A DNA stretch of 64,000 bases from Sulfuritalea sp. (lineage in GTDB: Bacteria > Pseudomonadota > Gammaproteobacteria > Burkholderiales > Rhodocyclaceae), in contig JALNZB010000001.1 of NCBI GenBank assembly GCA_023229545.1, forward strand, positions 62,001-126,000, read 5' to 3'. The notes under the pieces were generated by a model, which worked only from the letters and a program-made list of their open reading frames with translations, ran no database searches and had not been told where the DNA came from. Within the stretch, counting starts at the first letter, position 1, and each line of letters opens with the position of its first letter. Shown here in pieces: positions 1 to 10,116 of the stretch. The position numbers and the translations under genes are program-made.

Positions 1-1
1 C

Positions 2-1891
2 GGCTTCATCCATATGTTCGAGGACACGCCGGAATTCATCGCCCGCCATGTCGTGCGCGAGGCCCGGACCTATCTCGACTCGCTGCCGCCGCCTTTTTTC
101 CGCGCGCTGGTGCACTATGCCGCCGACGGCTCCTATTCGTGGCATTGTCCCGGCCACTCGGGCGGCGTGGCTTTTCTCAAGTCGCCGGTGGGCCAGATGT
201 TCCACCAGTTTTTCGGCGAAAACATGTTGCGCGCCGATGTCTGCAATGCCGTCGAGGAACTCGGCCAGTTGCTCGACCACACCGGCCCGGTGGCGGCCTC
301 CGAGCGCAATGCCGCGCGCATTTTCAACGCCGACCATCTTTACTTCGTCACCAACGGCACGTCGACCTCCAACAAGATCGTCTGGCATTCCACGGTGGCG
401 CCGGGGGACATCGTGGTGGTGGATCGCAACTGTCACAAGTCGATTCTCCACGCCATCATGATGACCGGTGCAATCCCGGTGTTCCTGATGCCGACGCGCA
501 ACAACTACGGCATCATCGGGCCGATCCCGAAGGAGGAGTTCCGCTGGAAGAACATCCAGAAGAAGATCGCCGCCCACCCATTCGCCACCGACAAGAACGC
601 CAAGCCGCGCGTGCTGACCATCACCCAGAGTACCTATGACGGAATCATGTACAACGTCGAGGAAATCAAGGAGATGCTCGACGGCAAGATCGATACCCTG
701 CATTTCGACGAGGCCTGGCTGCCGCACGCCGCCTTCCACGATTTCTATGGCGACTATCACGCCATCGGCGCCGACCGGCCGCGCTGCAAGGAATCCATGG
801 TGTTTTCGACGCAGTCGACGCACAAGCTGCTGGCCGGGTTGTCGCAGGCTTCGCAGATACTGGTGCAGGACGCCGAGAACAACAAGCTCGACCGCGATGT
901 GTTCAACGAAGCCTACCTGATGCACACCTCGACCTCGCCGCAGTACGCGATCATCGCCTCTTGCGATGTCGCCGCGGCGATGATGGAGGAGCCGGGCGGC
1001 AGGGCGCTGGTCGAGGAGTCCATTGGCGAGGCGCTCGACTTCCGCCGCGCCATGCGCAAGGTGGACAAGGAATGGGGCGTCGACTGGTGGTTCAAGGTCT
1101 GGGGTCCGGACGACCTTTCCGAGGAAGGCATCGAGGAGCGCGACGCCTGGATGCTCAAGCCCGGCGCGCGCTGGCATGGCTTCGGCAGACTGGCCAAGGG
1201 CTTCAACCTGCTCGATCCGATCAAGGCCACCGTCATTACCCCCGGACTCGACGTCGACGGCGCCTTTTCCGATGATCTCGGCATTCCTGCGGCGATCGTC
1301 ACCAAGTATCTGGCCGAACATGGCGTGATCGTCGAGAAGTGCGGCCTCTATTCCTTCTTCATCATGTTCACCATCGGCATTACCAAGGGCCGCTGGAATA
1401 CCCTGGTTACCGCGCTGCAGCAGTTCAAGGACGACTACGACCGGAACCATCCGCTATGGAAGGTGCTGCCCGAGTTCGTGATCAAGCATCCGCGTTACGA
1501 GCGCGTCGGCCTCAAGGATTTGTGCACCCAGATTCATGAGGTGTACAAGTCCAGGGACATCGCTCGCCTGACCACCAAGATGTATCTGTCCAACATGGTG
1601 CCGGCCATGCCTCCGGCGGAAGCGTTTGCCAAAATGGCGCATCGCGAGATCGACCGCGTGTCCATCGACAAGCTCGAAAATCGCGTCACTGCGGTGCTGC
1701 TGACGCCCTATCCGCCGGGGATTCCGCTGCTTATTCCGGGCGAGCGCTTCAACGCCACCATCGTGCGTTATCTGAAATTCGCCCGCGAGTTCAACGAGAA
1801 GTTTCCCGGTTTCGAGACCGATATCCACGGTTTGGTGAAGGACGCCAGCAATGGCGCCGTGCGCTACTACGTGGATTGCGTGCGCCAGTAG
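2..1891 (+). CDS. Orn/Lys/Arg decarboxylase, 5' end outside window
   Basis: PLP-dependent fold-type I basic amino acid decarboxylase that removes the carboxyl group of lysine, ornithine or arginine to give a polyamine or polyamine precursor. The frame is open to the window edge, and the first visible residues (GFIHMFEDTPEFIA) are internal to the family, joining the N-terminal wing domain to the catalytic core. The N-terminal part is therefore missing and the methionine at 14 is not the start. The PLP-binding lysine is in STQSTHKLLAGLS (codon 824-826), and HFDEAWLPHAAF carries the cofactor-contacting Asp. The C-terminal domain is complete and ends in VDCVRQ. Which of the three substrates is used cannot be told from the visible part. 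Confidence 0.9.
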   Translation, partial: GFIHMFEDTPEFIARHVVREARTYLDSLPPPFFRALVHYAADGSYSWHCPGHSGGVAFLKSPVGQMFHQFFGENMLRADVCNAVEELGQLLDHTGPVAASERNAARIFNADHLYFVTNGTSTSNKIVWHSTVAPGDIVVVDRNCHKSILHAIMMTGAIPVFLMPTRNNYGIIGPIPKEEFRWKNIQKKIAAHPFATDKNAKPRVLTITQSTYDGIMYNVEEIKEMLDGKIDTLHFDEAWLPHAAFHDFYGDYHAIGADRPRCKESMVFSTQSTHKLLAGLSQASQILVQDAENNKLDRDVFNEAYLMHTSTSPQYAIIASCDVAAAMMEEPGGRALVEESIGEALDFRRAMRKVDKEWGVDWWFKVWGPDDLSEEGIEERDAWMLKPGARWHGFGRLAKGFNLLDPIKATVITPGLDVDGAFSDDLGIPAAIVTKYLAEHGVIVEKCGLYSFFIMFTIGITKGRWNTLVTALQQFKDDYDRNHPLWKVLPEFVIKHPRYERVGLKDLCTQIHEVYKSRDIARLTTKMYLSNMVPAMPPAEAFAKMAHREIDRVSIDKLENRVTAVLLTPYPPGIPLLIPGERFNATIVRYLKFAREFNEKFPGFETDIHGLVKDASNGAVRYYVDCVRQ

Positions 1892-1895
1892 AAAT

Positions 1896-1909
1896 AGTCG
1901 GCGCTGGCG
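1896..1909 (+). repeat. dispersed element, core-only copy
   Basis: AGTCGGCGCTGGCG, the core of the dispersed 22-nt element, five bases after the decarboxylase stop codon. The second half (ACGGCG) is not conserved here. Confidence 0.6.
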
Positions 1910-1939
1910 GCGACCCGAAGGTAGTGCAGAGCAAGGCGG

Positions 1940-2428
1940 TCAGCGTCGGGCGTAGCTGACGAAAGCGTAGTCGAAACCGGATTCATCGCGATGCATTTCG
2001 CGCGTGGCTTGTCGCCAGTGACCGGGGTCGATGGTGGGAAACCAAGTGTCGCCTTCAAAGGTGGCGTCAATCTCGGTCAGTTCGAGGCAATCTGCCAGCG
2101 GCATTGCTGCCGCGTAGAGTTCCGCGCCGCCGATGACGAAGGCTTCGCCGCCTTCCGCAGCGGCGACGGCGGCGGGCAGTGAAGGGGCAACCGTGGCGCC
2201 GGAGGCGGAGTAGCTGTCATCGCGCGTAACGACGATGTTGCGCCGCCCCGGCAGGGGGCGGAAATTGGCCGGCAACGACTCCCAGGTTTTGCGCCCCATG
2301 ATGACCGCATGGCCCATGGTCAGCGCCTTGAAGTGCTTTAGATCCGCCGGCAGCCGCCAGGGCAGGCGGTTGTCGATGCCGATCACGCCATTTCTGGCGA
2401 CGGCGGCGATCAGGGTGAGGGTTGCCAT
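1940..2428 (-). CDS. folA: dihydrofolate reductase
   Basis: Reduces dihydrofolate to tetrahydrofolate with NADPH, recycling the folate oxidised by thymidylate synthase. The product is 162 residues, the normal length. It shows IAAVARNGVIGIDNRLPW (substrate and Met20-loop region, catalytic acid D), MGRKTWESLP (cofactor binding) and the C-terminal half FVIGGAELYAAAMPLAD. I chose the start MATLTL at 2428; an in-frame ATG two codons upstream (2434) is equally possible. The gene follows glgA by 16 bases on the same strand, so it is probably the last gene of the glycogen operon. thyA, its usual partner, is 15 kb away beside glk. Confidence 0.93.
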   Translation of the reverse strand: MATLTLIAAVARNGVIGIDNRLPWRLPADLKHFKALTMGHAVIMGRKTWESLPANFRPLPGRRNIVVTRDDSYSASGATVAPSLPAAVAAAEGGEAFVIGGAELYAAAMPLADCLELTEIDATFEGDTWFPTIDPGHWRQATREMHRDESGFDYAFVSYARR

Positions 2429-2444
2429 GGACATCCAGAGGCGG

Positions 2445-3875
2445 TTAAAGCCTTTGGTAAAGCTCGACGTACTGCCTGGCAGCTTCTGCCCAGCCTGATT
2501 TGCGAGCCATGCCGCGCTTTTGCAGCGCGCGCCAGCCTTTGGCGTCGCGCCAGGCCGTGGTTGCGCGTTGCAGGGCTTGCAGCAAAGCGTCGGCGGTGGC
2601 CGTGCCGAAGACAAAACCGTTGCCCAGCTTTTCGTCGGCGGCATCGATCACCGTATCCGCCAGTCCGCCGGTGGCGCGCACCACTGGCGGGGTACCGTAG
2701 CGCAGGCTGTACATCTGGTTGAGACCGCAGGGCTCGAAGCGCGAGGGCATGACAAAAATGTCGGCCCCGGCTTCGATGCGATGGGCCAGCGCCTCGTCGA
2801 AGCCGACGGCCACCGCGCATTGCCCCGGATGCTTGCGCGCCAGTGCCGCATAGTCTTGCTCCAGCGCGTGCGTGCCGCTGCCCAGAACGACAAGTTGCGC
2901 CGGCAGATCGAGCGCCTGCGAGGTTACCTCGAGCAGCAGATCGAGACCCTTCTGTTCGGTCAGGCGGCTGACCACGCCCAGCAGGGGAATATCCCGGCGT
3001 TGCTCAAGACCGAGCTGTCGTTGCAGTTCCGCCTTGTTGATCGCCTTGTCCTCCAGGCGGCGCGCGCTGTAGGTCTGGTGCAGGTGCCGGTCGGTGGCCG
3101 GGTTCCATGCCTTGTCATCGATGCCATTGAGAATGCCGGACAGTTGTTCCGTTCGATGGCGCAACAAGCCGGCCATGCCCATGCCTTCTTCGTCAGTCTG
3201 GATTTCACGTGCGTAGCCCGGGCTTACCGTGGTAATGGCATTTGCATGCTTCAATCCGGCCTTGAGAAAGGACAGATAGCCATAGTATTCGACGCCGTCG
3301 ATTCCCCAGGCTGCATCCGGCAGTCCCAGTTCGAACAGGGAGGCGTGGTCGAACAGTCCCTGAAAGGCCAGGTTGTGCACGGTGAGCAGCGACCTCGCCC
3401 GCCGTCCCGGCAGGTAGTGCAGGTAGGCGGGCGCGAGTCCGGTTTGCCAGTCGTGGCAATGGACGATGTCGGGTTGCCAGTCGAGCGTGCTGGCCTCGGA
3501 CCCCAGCCAGGCGGCGACGCGCGACAATAGTCCGAAGCGCAGATGATTGTCGAGCCAGTCGCGTCCTTCGGGACCAAGGTACGGGTTTCCAGGGCGATTG
3601 AAGTAGGGCGGGTAATCGAGCAGCAGGAGCGGCGTGCCATCGGGCGAGAGAGCTTGCCTCAGCGTCGGGGTGGGCAGCAGACCGCCCAGTTCGAGGGGCC
3701 GCGCGATCTCTTCCGCGTCAGGAAAACCCTCCAGCATTTCGGGGTAGGCGGGCACCAGCACGCGCACGTCCATCCCCAGTTTGCGCAGTGCCGCAGGCAG
3801 CGCGCCGGCAACGTCGCCAAGACCGCCGGTCTTGACCCAGGGGGCAAGTTCCGATGTGGCGAAAAGAATCTTCAC
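2445..3875 (-). CDS. glgA: glycogen synthase (ADP-glucose)
   Basis: GT5 glucosyltransferase that adds glucose from ADP-glucose to the non-reducing ends of glycogen. It has 476 residues, the normal bacterial size. The N-terminal KTGGLGDVAGALPAAL is the ADP-glucose binding loop. The C-terminal Rossmann half has VVSRLTEQKGLDLL and MPSRFEPCGLNQMYSLRYGT, the conserved acid-containing E-x7-E region. The start ATG overlaps the pgi stop by 4 bases, showing translational coupling. Together with glgC, glgB and glgP in this window it makes a complete ADP-glucose glycogen cycle. Confidence 0.96.
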   Translation of the reverse strand: MKILFATSELAPWVKTGGLGDVAGALPAALRKLGMDVRVLVPAYPEMLEGFPDAEEIARPLELGGLLPTPTLRQALSPDGTPLLLLDYPPYFNRPGNPYLGPEGRDWLDNHLRFGLLSRVAAWLGSEASTLDWQPDIVHCHDWQTGLAPAYLHYLPGRRARSLLTVHNLAFQGLFDHASLFELGLPDAAWGIDGVEYYGYLSFLKAGLKHANAITTVSPGYAREIQTDEEGMGMAGLLRHRTEQLSGILNGIDDKAWNPATDRHLHQTYSARRLEDKAINKAELQRQLGLEQRRDIPLLGVVSRLTEQKGLDLLLEVTSQALDLPAQLVVLGSGTHALEQDYAALARKHPGQCAVAVGFDEALAHRIEAGADIFVMPSRFEPCGLNQMYSLRYGTPPVVRATGGLADTVIDAADEKLGNGFVFGTATADALLQALQRATTAWRDAKGWRALQKRGMARKSGWAEAARQYVELYQRL

Positions 3876-5491
3876 GACATGCTGGCGTTAATCAGGCCGG
3901 CAGTTGAACTGTCGAGGCGGTCTGTCGGCGCCTTTCCCTCGATGATGGGCAGCAGGCGACCGGCAAGTTGCTTGCCATATTCCACGCCCCACTGGTCGAA
4001 GGGGTTGATGTTCCAGATAATGCTTTCGACGAAGACTTTGTGCTCGTAGAGTGCCAGCAGCGCGCCCAGGGTGAATGGATCGAGGCGCGGCAGCAGCAGC
4101 GTGGTCGAGGGCTGGTTGCCGGGAAAGCTGCGGTAAGGCGCGAGCAAGGCCACCTGGTCGGCTGACATGCCACTCGCCACGAGTTCCGCCGTGGTTTCGG
4201 CCAGCGTCCTGCCGCGCATCAGGGCTTCGCTCTGGGCGAAGCAATTCGCCAGCAGTTTTTCGTGGTGCCCCGGCAAGGCGAAGTCGGGTTGCCGGCAGAC
4301 GATGAACTCGCAGGGCACCAAACGACCGCCCTGGTGGATCAACTGGTAGAACGCATGCTGGCCGTTGGTGCCGGCTTCGCCCCAGAGGATGGGCGCCGTG
4401 GCGCAGTCCAGCGGTGCGCCTTGTCGGTCCACCTGCTTGCCGTTGGACTCCATTTCGAGCTGTTGCAGGTAACGCGGCAGCAGTGCCAGCGACTGGCTGT
4501 AGGGCAGCAGGGCGCGGTTCTCCGCGCCGAGAAAGTTGCTGTTCCATATTTCCAGCAGCGCCAGCAAGCCAGGCAGGTTTTCCGCGGGCGGCGCGGAAAA
4601 GAAGTGCTCGTCCATGGCATGAGCGCCGGCCAGCAATTGCTGGAAGTGGTCGAAGCCGACCGCCAACACCAGCGGCAGGCCAATCGCCGACCATAGCGAA
4701 TAGCGACCGCCGACCCAGTCCCAGAAGGCAAAGGCGTTTTCCGGGTCGATGCCGAAACGCGCCACTTCCGTCAGGTTGGTCGACACCGCGACAAAGTGCC
4801 GGGATACTGCCGCCTCGCCCAGCGCCTGGACCAGCCAGTGGCGCGCCGACGCGGCGTTCTGCATGGTCTCCTGCGTGGTGAAGGTCTTGCTGGCGATGAT
4901 GAACAGGGTGGTGCGCGGCTGCAATCCTTTGATCACGGTGGCCAGATCGGCGCCATCCAGATTGGCGACGTAATGCACTTTCAGTTCCGGATGACGGAAG
5001 GCGGCCAGCGCCTGGGTGGCCATGCGTGGCCCCAGGTCGGAGCCGCCGATGCCTATGTTGACGATGTCGGTGATCGGCTCGCCGGTGGCGCCGCGCCAGT
5101 GGCGGCCATGGATCTGCGCCGCAAAGCGCCGCATCTTGTCCAGTTCGCCCAGCACTGCCGGCATGACATCATGACCGGCGTGCAGGATCGGCCCCTTGCC
5201 TGCCGGATGGCGCAAGACGATGTGCAGCGCGGCGCGTCCTTCGCTGTGGTTTATCGCGGAGCCGTCGCGCATGCGCGCGATCCAGCCCGGCACATCGGCG
5301 GTCTGCCAGAGACCGCGCAGCAGGTCCATGGTTTCCGGGGTGACGCGCTGCTTGGAATAATCCAGCAGCCAGTCATTCCACGAGACCGACAGCCGCGCAA
5401 AGCGTTGCCCATCGGCAGCGAACATGTCGCGCAGATGCACGTTGCGTCCGGTGTCGGCCGCGCGCTTCAGTGCTTCCCAGGTGGCCTTCAT
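3872..5491 (-). CDS. pgi: glucose-6-phosphate isomerase
   Basis: Interconverts glucose 6-phosphate and fructose 6-phosphate in the cytosol, linking glycogen turnover to glycolysis. It has 539 residues. GIGGSDLGPRMATQAL and IIASKTFTTQETMQNA are the phosphate-binding SIS segments, GGRYSLWSAIGLP is the first Pgi signature, and WNINPFDQWGVEYGKQLA near the C terminus holds the catalytic lysine signature. The gene lies 10 bases after glgP and overlaps glgA by 4 bases, inside the same operon. Confidence 0.96.
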   Translation of the reverse strand: MKATWEALKRAADTGRNVHLRDMFAADGQRFARLSVSWNDWLLDYSKQRVTPETMDLLRGLWQTADVPGWIARMRDGSAINHSEGRAALHIVLRHPAGKGPILHAGHDVMPAVLGELDKMRRFAAQIHGRHWRGATGEPITDIVNIGIGGSDLGPRMATQALAAFRHPELKVHYVANLDGADLATVIKGLQPRTTLFIIASKTFTTQETMQNAASARHWLVQALGEAAVSRHFVAVSTNLTEVARFGIDPENAFAFWDWVGGRYSLWSAIGLPLVLAVGFDHFQQLLAGAHAMDEHFFSAPPAENLPGLLALLEIWNSNFLGAENRALLPYSQSLALLPRYLQQLEMESNGKQVDRQGAPLDCATAPILWGEAGTNGQHAFYQLIHQGGRLVPCEFIVCRQPDFALPGHHEKLLANCFAQSEALMRGRTLAETTAELVASGMSADQVALLAPYRSFPGNQPSTTLLLPRLDPFTLGALLALYEHKVFVESIIWNINPFDQWGVEYGKQLAGRLLPIIEGKAPTDRLDSSTAGLINASMS

Positions 5492-5501
5492 TGGCGGCCT
5501 C

Positions 5502-8054
5502 TCACAGCCAGAGCATCATGCCCATCTCGAAGGGATGGGTCAGCAGCGGATGGGTCGGAAATGTTCTCACGCGGTACTCCATCTTGCCGCACTGGTCGGG
5601 GGTCAGCTCGCGCGAGAAGAGGTGCTCGCCACTGTCGAGGACGCGCTCATGGTGCAGTTCATAGCGCCGGGCCCGGGCCGAGGTGGGCTCGCCGGGGCGG
5701 GTGAATACCAGTTCCACGGTCAGGTCGCTCGGCGTCAGATTGTCGAGCTGGACCGCAACCTCGAAGTGCATCGTTTCGCCGTAGCGGATGCGTGCCGCAA
5801 CCTGATCGACGCGGCGCAGACGGATACGGGGCCAGGCGGCGCGTACCCGTGTCTTCCAGTCGGCGACATGGCGCGCGCCGGAGAACCCGTCGGCGGAGTA
5901 TTTGCGCCACTGCTCCGCGGCCGGCGAATAGAACTTCTCGGCGTAGTCGGTCAGCATGCGCTGCATGTTGAAGCGGGGCATGATGGAGGCGATCGACTGC
6001 TTGGCCATCGCCACCCACTCCGGTGAATAGCCGAGCGAGGTGTTGCGGTAGTACATCGGGATAACACTGTCCTGGAGCAACTCGTACAGGGTGCGCGCCT
6101 CGTCGGCGTCGCGCTGGGCTGGGTCGAGGCCTTCGGCCGCCGGCTTGATCGCCCAGCCGTTCTTGCCGTCGTAGCCCTCTCCCCACCAGCCGTCGAGCAC
6201 CGACAGGTTGATGGCGCCGTTGATCGCCGCCTTGATGCCCGAGGTGCCGGAGGCTTCCAGAGGATAAATCGGGTTATTCAGCCAGACATCGACCCCGGCC
6301 ACCAGGCGCCTGGCCAGATGCAGGTCATAGCCTTCGACCAGCAGGATGCGGCCTTCGAACTCGCGCTGGTGCGAAAGCTCGGCGATGCGGCGAATCAGTT
6401 GTCGGCCCGGTTCGTCCGCCGGATGCGCCTTGCCGGCGAAGATAAACAGCACCGGACGCTGCGCATCGGAAAGAATCTCGCGCAGCCAGTCAAGATCGTT
6501 GAACAGCAGCGCGGCGCGTTTGTAGGTGGCGAAACGCCGGGCGAAGCCGATGGTCAAGACGGTCGGATTGGTCGGGTCGGTGCCGCGCAGGACGCGATCC
6601 AGGTGCGCCTCCGAGCCCTGGTTGCGCAAATGCTGCTGGCGTACCCGGCTGCGCACCAGATGCAGCAACTGGGCCTTGAGCGACTGGCGAATGCTCCAGA
6701 AAATCTGGTCCGGAATGCGATGGATGCCGTTCCAGCAACTTTGATCGGTGAGGCGGTGCTGCCAGCCAAGACCGAGGTGGCGGTCGAAGGTCTCGTACCA
6801 GTCGGTGGCGAGAAAGGTGGGCGCGTGCACCGCGTTGGTGACGTAGTCCATCGGGTTCTCGGCTGCGGTGATCTGCGGCCACATGTCGCCGCAGATGCGC
6901 GCCGACACCTCGCCATGAATGCGCGATACGCCGTTGTGAAAGCGCGAGCCGCGCAGGGCCAGCGCGGTCATGTTGAATTCGCCGCCGCCGGCGACGCGGC
7001 CCATGCCGAGCAGGCCGTCGCGATCAAGCCCGGCGGCCCTGCAGAACTCGCCGAAGTAGTGCATGACCATGTCGTCGGCGAACTGATCGTGCCCGGCGGG
7101 TACCGGCGTATGCGTGGTGAATACTGTGTTGGCCGCTGCTGCTTCCAGCGCGGCGGCAAAGGGCATGTTTCCGGCGACCAGATTGCGAATGCGTTCCAGC
7201 ACCAGGAATGCGGCGTGGCCCTCGTTGATGTGCCACACGGTCGGGCGCAGGCCGAGCGCGCTGAGCGCACGCACGCCGCCGATGCCGAGCAGGATTTCCT
7301 GTTCGATGCGCGTGCGCCGGTCACCGCCGTAGAGCTGATGCGCGATGCCGCGGTCGGCTTCCCGGTTTTCATCCAGATCGGTGTCGAGCAGGTAGAGGTT
7401 GTTGGTGCCGACGCGTGCCAGCCAGATTCTGGCCCAGACCGTGCGACCGGGGAAATCCACGGCGATGCGCACGTCCGTGCCGTCTGCGGCGCGCACCGGC
7501 GTTATCGGCATGTCATCAAAATCGTTGTCGCCGTAGTGGGCCGTCTGATTTCCGTCGCGGTCGATGGTCTGGCGGAAATAGCCTTGCCGGTACAGCAGGC
7601 CGACGGCAACGAAAGGCAAATGCAGGTCGGAGGCACCCTTGCAATGGTCGCCGGCGAGAATGCCGAGGCCCCCCGAGTAAATCGGCAGGCTTTCATGAAA
7701 GCCGAACTCGGCACAGAAGTAGGCGATCAGATCGGTGGCTTGCAACGGCGGTTTGCCCGGCAGTTCCAGCCGGGGTTCCGAGTGATAGGAATCGTAGGCC
7801 GACAGCACCCGGTTCATGGTGCCGAGAAATACCGGATCCTCGGCGGCCTCGTTGATCCGCTTTTGGTCAATGCGTTTCAGGAAGGCCTTGGGGCTGTAAT
7901 GCACCGCACGCCACAGGCCCGTACTCAGGCGGGCGAACAGGGAGCGGGTCGGCCTGTCCCAGCTGTACCACAGGTTGTTGGCGAGTTCTTCGAGACGCAC
8001 CAGGCGTGGCGGAATTGCGGGATTGACTTCGAGCTGATAACGGGTGCCGGGCAT
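5502..8054 (-). CDS. glgP: alpha-glucan phosphorylase
   Basis: GT35 phosphorylase that releases glucose 1-phosphate from glycogen or maltodextrin using a PLP cofactor. From the ATG at 8054 (MPGTRYQLEVNPAIPP) the product has 850 residues and matches the short family with an N-terminal DUF3417-like segment (LEELANNLWYSWDRPTRSLF). The PLP lysine is in EASGTSGIKAAINGA near residue 607, and NPIYPLEASGTSG is the usual lead-in. The frame stays open further upstream into the preceding GH57 gene, but homology begins at 8054. It sits 34 bases after that gene and 10 before pgi, so one transcript is likely. Confidence 0.93.
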   Translation of the reverse strand: MPGTRYQLEVNPAIPPRLVRLEELANNLWYSWDRPTRSLFARLSTGLWRAVHYSPKAFLKRIDQKRINEAAEDPVFLGTMNRVLSAYDSYHSEPRLELPGKPPLQATDLIAYFCAEFGFHESLPIYSGGLGILAGDHCKGASDLHLPFVAVGLLYRQGYFRQTIDRDGNQTAHYGDNDFDDMPITPVRAADGTDVRIAVDFPGRTVWARIWLARVGTNNLYLLDTDLDENREADRGIAHQLYGGDRRTRIEQEILLGIGGVRALSALGLRPTVWHINEGHAAFLVLERIRNLVAGNMPFAAALEAAAANTVFTTHTPVPAGHDQFADDMVMHYFGEFCRAAGLDRDGLLGMGRVAGGGEFNMTALALRGSRFHNGVSRIHGEVSARICGDMWPQITAAENPMDYVTNAVHAPTFLATDWYETFDRHLGLGWQHRLTDQSCWNGIHRIPDQIFWSIRQSLKAQLLHLVRSRVRQQHLRNQGSEAHLDRVLRGTDPTNPTVLTIGFARRFATYKRAALLFNDLDWLREILSDAQRPVLFIFAGKAHPADEPGRQLIRRIAELSHQREFEGRILLVEGYDLHLARRLVAGVDVWLNNPIYPLEASGTSGIKAAINGAINLSVLDGWWGEGYDGKNGWAIKPAAEGLDPAQRDADEARTLYELLQDSVIPMYYRNTSLGYSPEWVAMAKQSIASIMPRFNMQRMLTDYAEKFYSPAAEQWRKYSADGFSGARHVADWKTRVRAAWPRIRLRRVDQVAARIRYGETMHFEVAVQLDNLTPSDLTVELVFTRPGEPTSARARRYELHHERVLDSGEHLFSRELTPDQCGKMEYRVRTFPTHPLLTHPFEMGMMLWL

Positions 8055-8088
8055 GATCTTGGGTTTGTGGCGAAGGAATGTGGCGATT

Positions 8089-10116
8089 CTACGATGCGGA
8101 AGACACCCTGAGCGTGATGTGCTGTTCGGTACCGACCACGGGCGACCAGGCGAGAGTGATACAGACGGCCTGCATGACTTTTTCAAAGCCGGCCTCGGAT
8201 TGGGAAACGGTTCTATGTGGCCGCGCCTTGAGGTGCACCGGCTGCTTTGATTCAATCCGCAATGCGCCGCGCAATTCGGTGTCTTCCAGCATGATCCGGT
8301 GTATGCCATCGAGCTTCAGTTGATGGCCAAAGCCACCGGGGATGCCGCCGTCGGCAAGCACATAACGTCCGCCGTAGCCATCGCAACTGGGCAGGGCAAG
8401 ATTGAGTTCGGTCTCGATCAGGGCCGGCAGTCCGTCGCCCTCGGCGCGGAAAACGACGCTCAGGGTGTCGCCTTCCAATCGATAGGTCTTCTCGATGCGC
8501 CAGCCGTCGCCAGTCGCAATCCAGGCGCCCTGGCGGTCGCCGGCGCGGTAGCTGTCGAGTGGAACAAGCATGCCGTCGGCGCCGGGTTGATGACCGATGC
8601 GTTCGAGGAATATCCCTCGCGGTCGGGAGTCGGGTGCGGCATCCTCGGGCCGGATGGCGTGGAGGAAGGCGACGCGGTCATGAGCCGAGGCAATTCCCTT
8701 GCTCGCATCAGATGTAGCGTGCACCTGCGTCGCCCGATCTATTTTGGCGTGATAGGCCTCGGCGTAGGCACGCAGCGTGTCGCCGAAATTGTGCGTCAGC
8801 ATAAGGCTGGAAAGTTCCACCAGCGCGGCGTTGCCATCGTCACGGACAAAAGCCTGCAATTTGTTGTTGCGCAGGGCCGTTTCGAGATGGCCGTCATGAT
8901 CGAGATCGAGCTGCTCAAAAGTCGGCGCTGGCGCTACGGCGGCCAATGCCGCTTCGAGCGCCAGCAGGTTGTTCCATACGGCGCGGCGCAGGTGGGGCAG
9001 ATAGAGGCCGCCGAACAGGCCGTGCCAGTAGGCGTCGTTGGCTTGTGCCCGGTGCAGATGCTCCTGCATGGCGGGGCTGTGCTGCGCGACTGACAGCGTT
9101 GCCAGTCGTTGCGAGGCGTCGAGCATGCGCTTGTGCATCCAGTTGGCCTCCGGGTAGCGCGACATGAAGTTGCGCCAGATGCCGCCGCGCAGGAAGGGCT
9201 TGTGCGCCTCGAAGCGACCAGCGGCCTTTTCCGCCTCGATCAGGGCATGATAGGCTGCGGCGCGCGGCGCCGGCAGCGTCCACTCGTTCATCTCGATGTA
9301 GGAAGTGGTCGGCAGATAGACGATGCCACGGGTTTTCTCGCGGGCGTGGTAGTCGGCAAATGTCTCGGTGCGAATCAGAGGGGAAGCCAGCACGCCTTCG
9401 ATGAATCGCGTTAACCAGCCATTCTCGTAAACCCACTCGTAGGTTTCGGGCCAGATGCCGAATTTCTCGATGTCGTCGAAATAGATCGAGGCGCGATGAC
9501 CGGCCCGCGCCAGGTCCTCAAGCCAGGCGACGGCATCGGCGGCCGCTGAAAAAGGCAACCGGTAGCGCGCCGCTTCGGAAATCGGAAACAGGTCGAGGCA
9601 CTGGCCGTTCTCTTCGGTGGTGTAGAAACTGTCGAGCTTTGCGCCATCCTCCCCGGCGCACAGAAAGTGGTAATCGTCGACCGCCACGTAGCGGATGCCG
9701 GTCTCGACCAGCGCCGGTACCACCGAGGATTCCCAGACCCTTTCGGTCAGCCAGGCTCCGGCGGGGCGCATGCCGAAGCGCTGCTCGATCTTGTCCGACA
9801 GCGTGGCGATCTGCGTCACCCGGTCGCGGTGCGGAATCGCCGCCAGAACCGGCTCGCAGTCGCCGGAGCCGAACCACTCGACCTGGCCGCGCCGTGTCAT
9901 GGCCGTGAGGCGCGCCATGTCGTCGGGGAAGCGCTCGAACAGGACATCCAGCAGCCAGCCGGAAAAGTGCACGCTGAAGCGGAAAGCTGGATAACGCTCC
10001 ATCACGCGCAGGAACATGCCGTAGCTGCGGATATGGGCGTCGTCGATGACTGCCGGAAAATTGCCGACGGGTTGGTGGGCGTGGACGCCGAACAGAAGGG
10101 TGATGGGCTGGGTCAT
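8089..10116 (-). CDS. GH57 4-alpha-glucanotransferase
   Basis: A 675-residue GH57 enzyme of the 4-alpha-glucanotransferase type. The N-terminal (beta/alpha)7 barrel starts LLFGVHAHQPVGNF. GSGDCEPVLAAIPHRDR carries the nucleophile glutamate in the position known from the Thermococcus litoralis enzyme. The C-terminal half matches the DUF1925/DUF1926 beta-sandwich domains (NWMHKRMLDASQRL, then a long beta-rich tail). It probably moves maltosyl units between linear glucans to make chains for the phosphorylase encoded next. It is the first gene of the leftward glycogen operon. One copy of the dispersed element is read through in frame as AVAPAPTFEQ. Confidence 0.85.
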   Translation of the reverse strand: MTQPITLLFGVHAHQPVGNFPAVIDDAHIRSYGMFLRVMERYPAFRFSVHFSGWLLDVLFERFPDDMARLTAMTRRGQVEWFGSGDCEPVLAAIPHRDRVTQIATLSDKIEQRFGMRPAGAWLTERVWESSVVPALVETGIRYVAVDDYHFLCAGEDGAKLDSFYTTEENGQCLDLFPISEAARYRLPFSAAADAVAWLEDLARAGHRASIYFDDIEKFGIWPETYEWVYENGWLTRFIEGVLASPLIRTETFADYHAREKTRGIVYLPTTSYIEMNEWTLPAPRAAAYHALIEAEKAAGRFEAHKPFLRGGIWRNFMSRYPEANWMHKRMLDASQRLATLSVAQHSPAMQEHLHRAQANDAYWHGLFGGLYLPHLRRAVWNNLLALEAALAAVAPAPTFEQLDLDHDGHLETALRNNKLQAFVRDDGNAALVELSSLMLTHNFGDTLRAYAEAYHAKIDRATQVHATSDASKGIASAHDRVAFLHAIRPEDAAPDSRPRGIFLERIGHQPGADGMLVPLDSYRAGDRQGAWIATGDGWRIEKTYRLEGDTLSVVFRAEGDGLPALIETELNLALPSCDGYGGRYVLADGGIPGGFGHQLKLDGIHRIMLEDTELRGALRIESKQPVHLKARPHRTVSQSEAGFEKVMQAVCITLAWSPVVGTEQHITLRVSSAS
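8920..8941 (+). repeat. dispersed 22-nt element, copy in GH57 gene
   Basis: AGTCGGCGCTGGCG, then CT, then ACGGCG, within the coding region of the 4-alpha-glucanotransferase and read in frame without disruption. Confidence 0.75.
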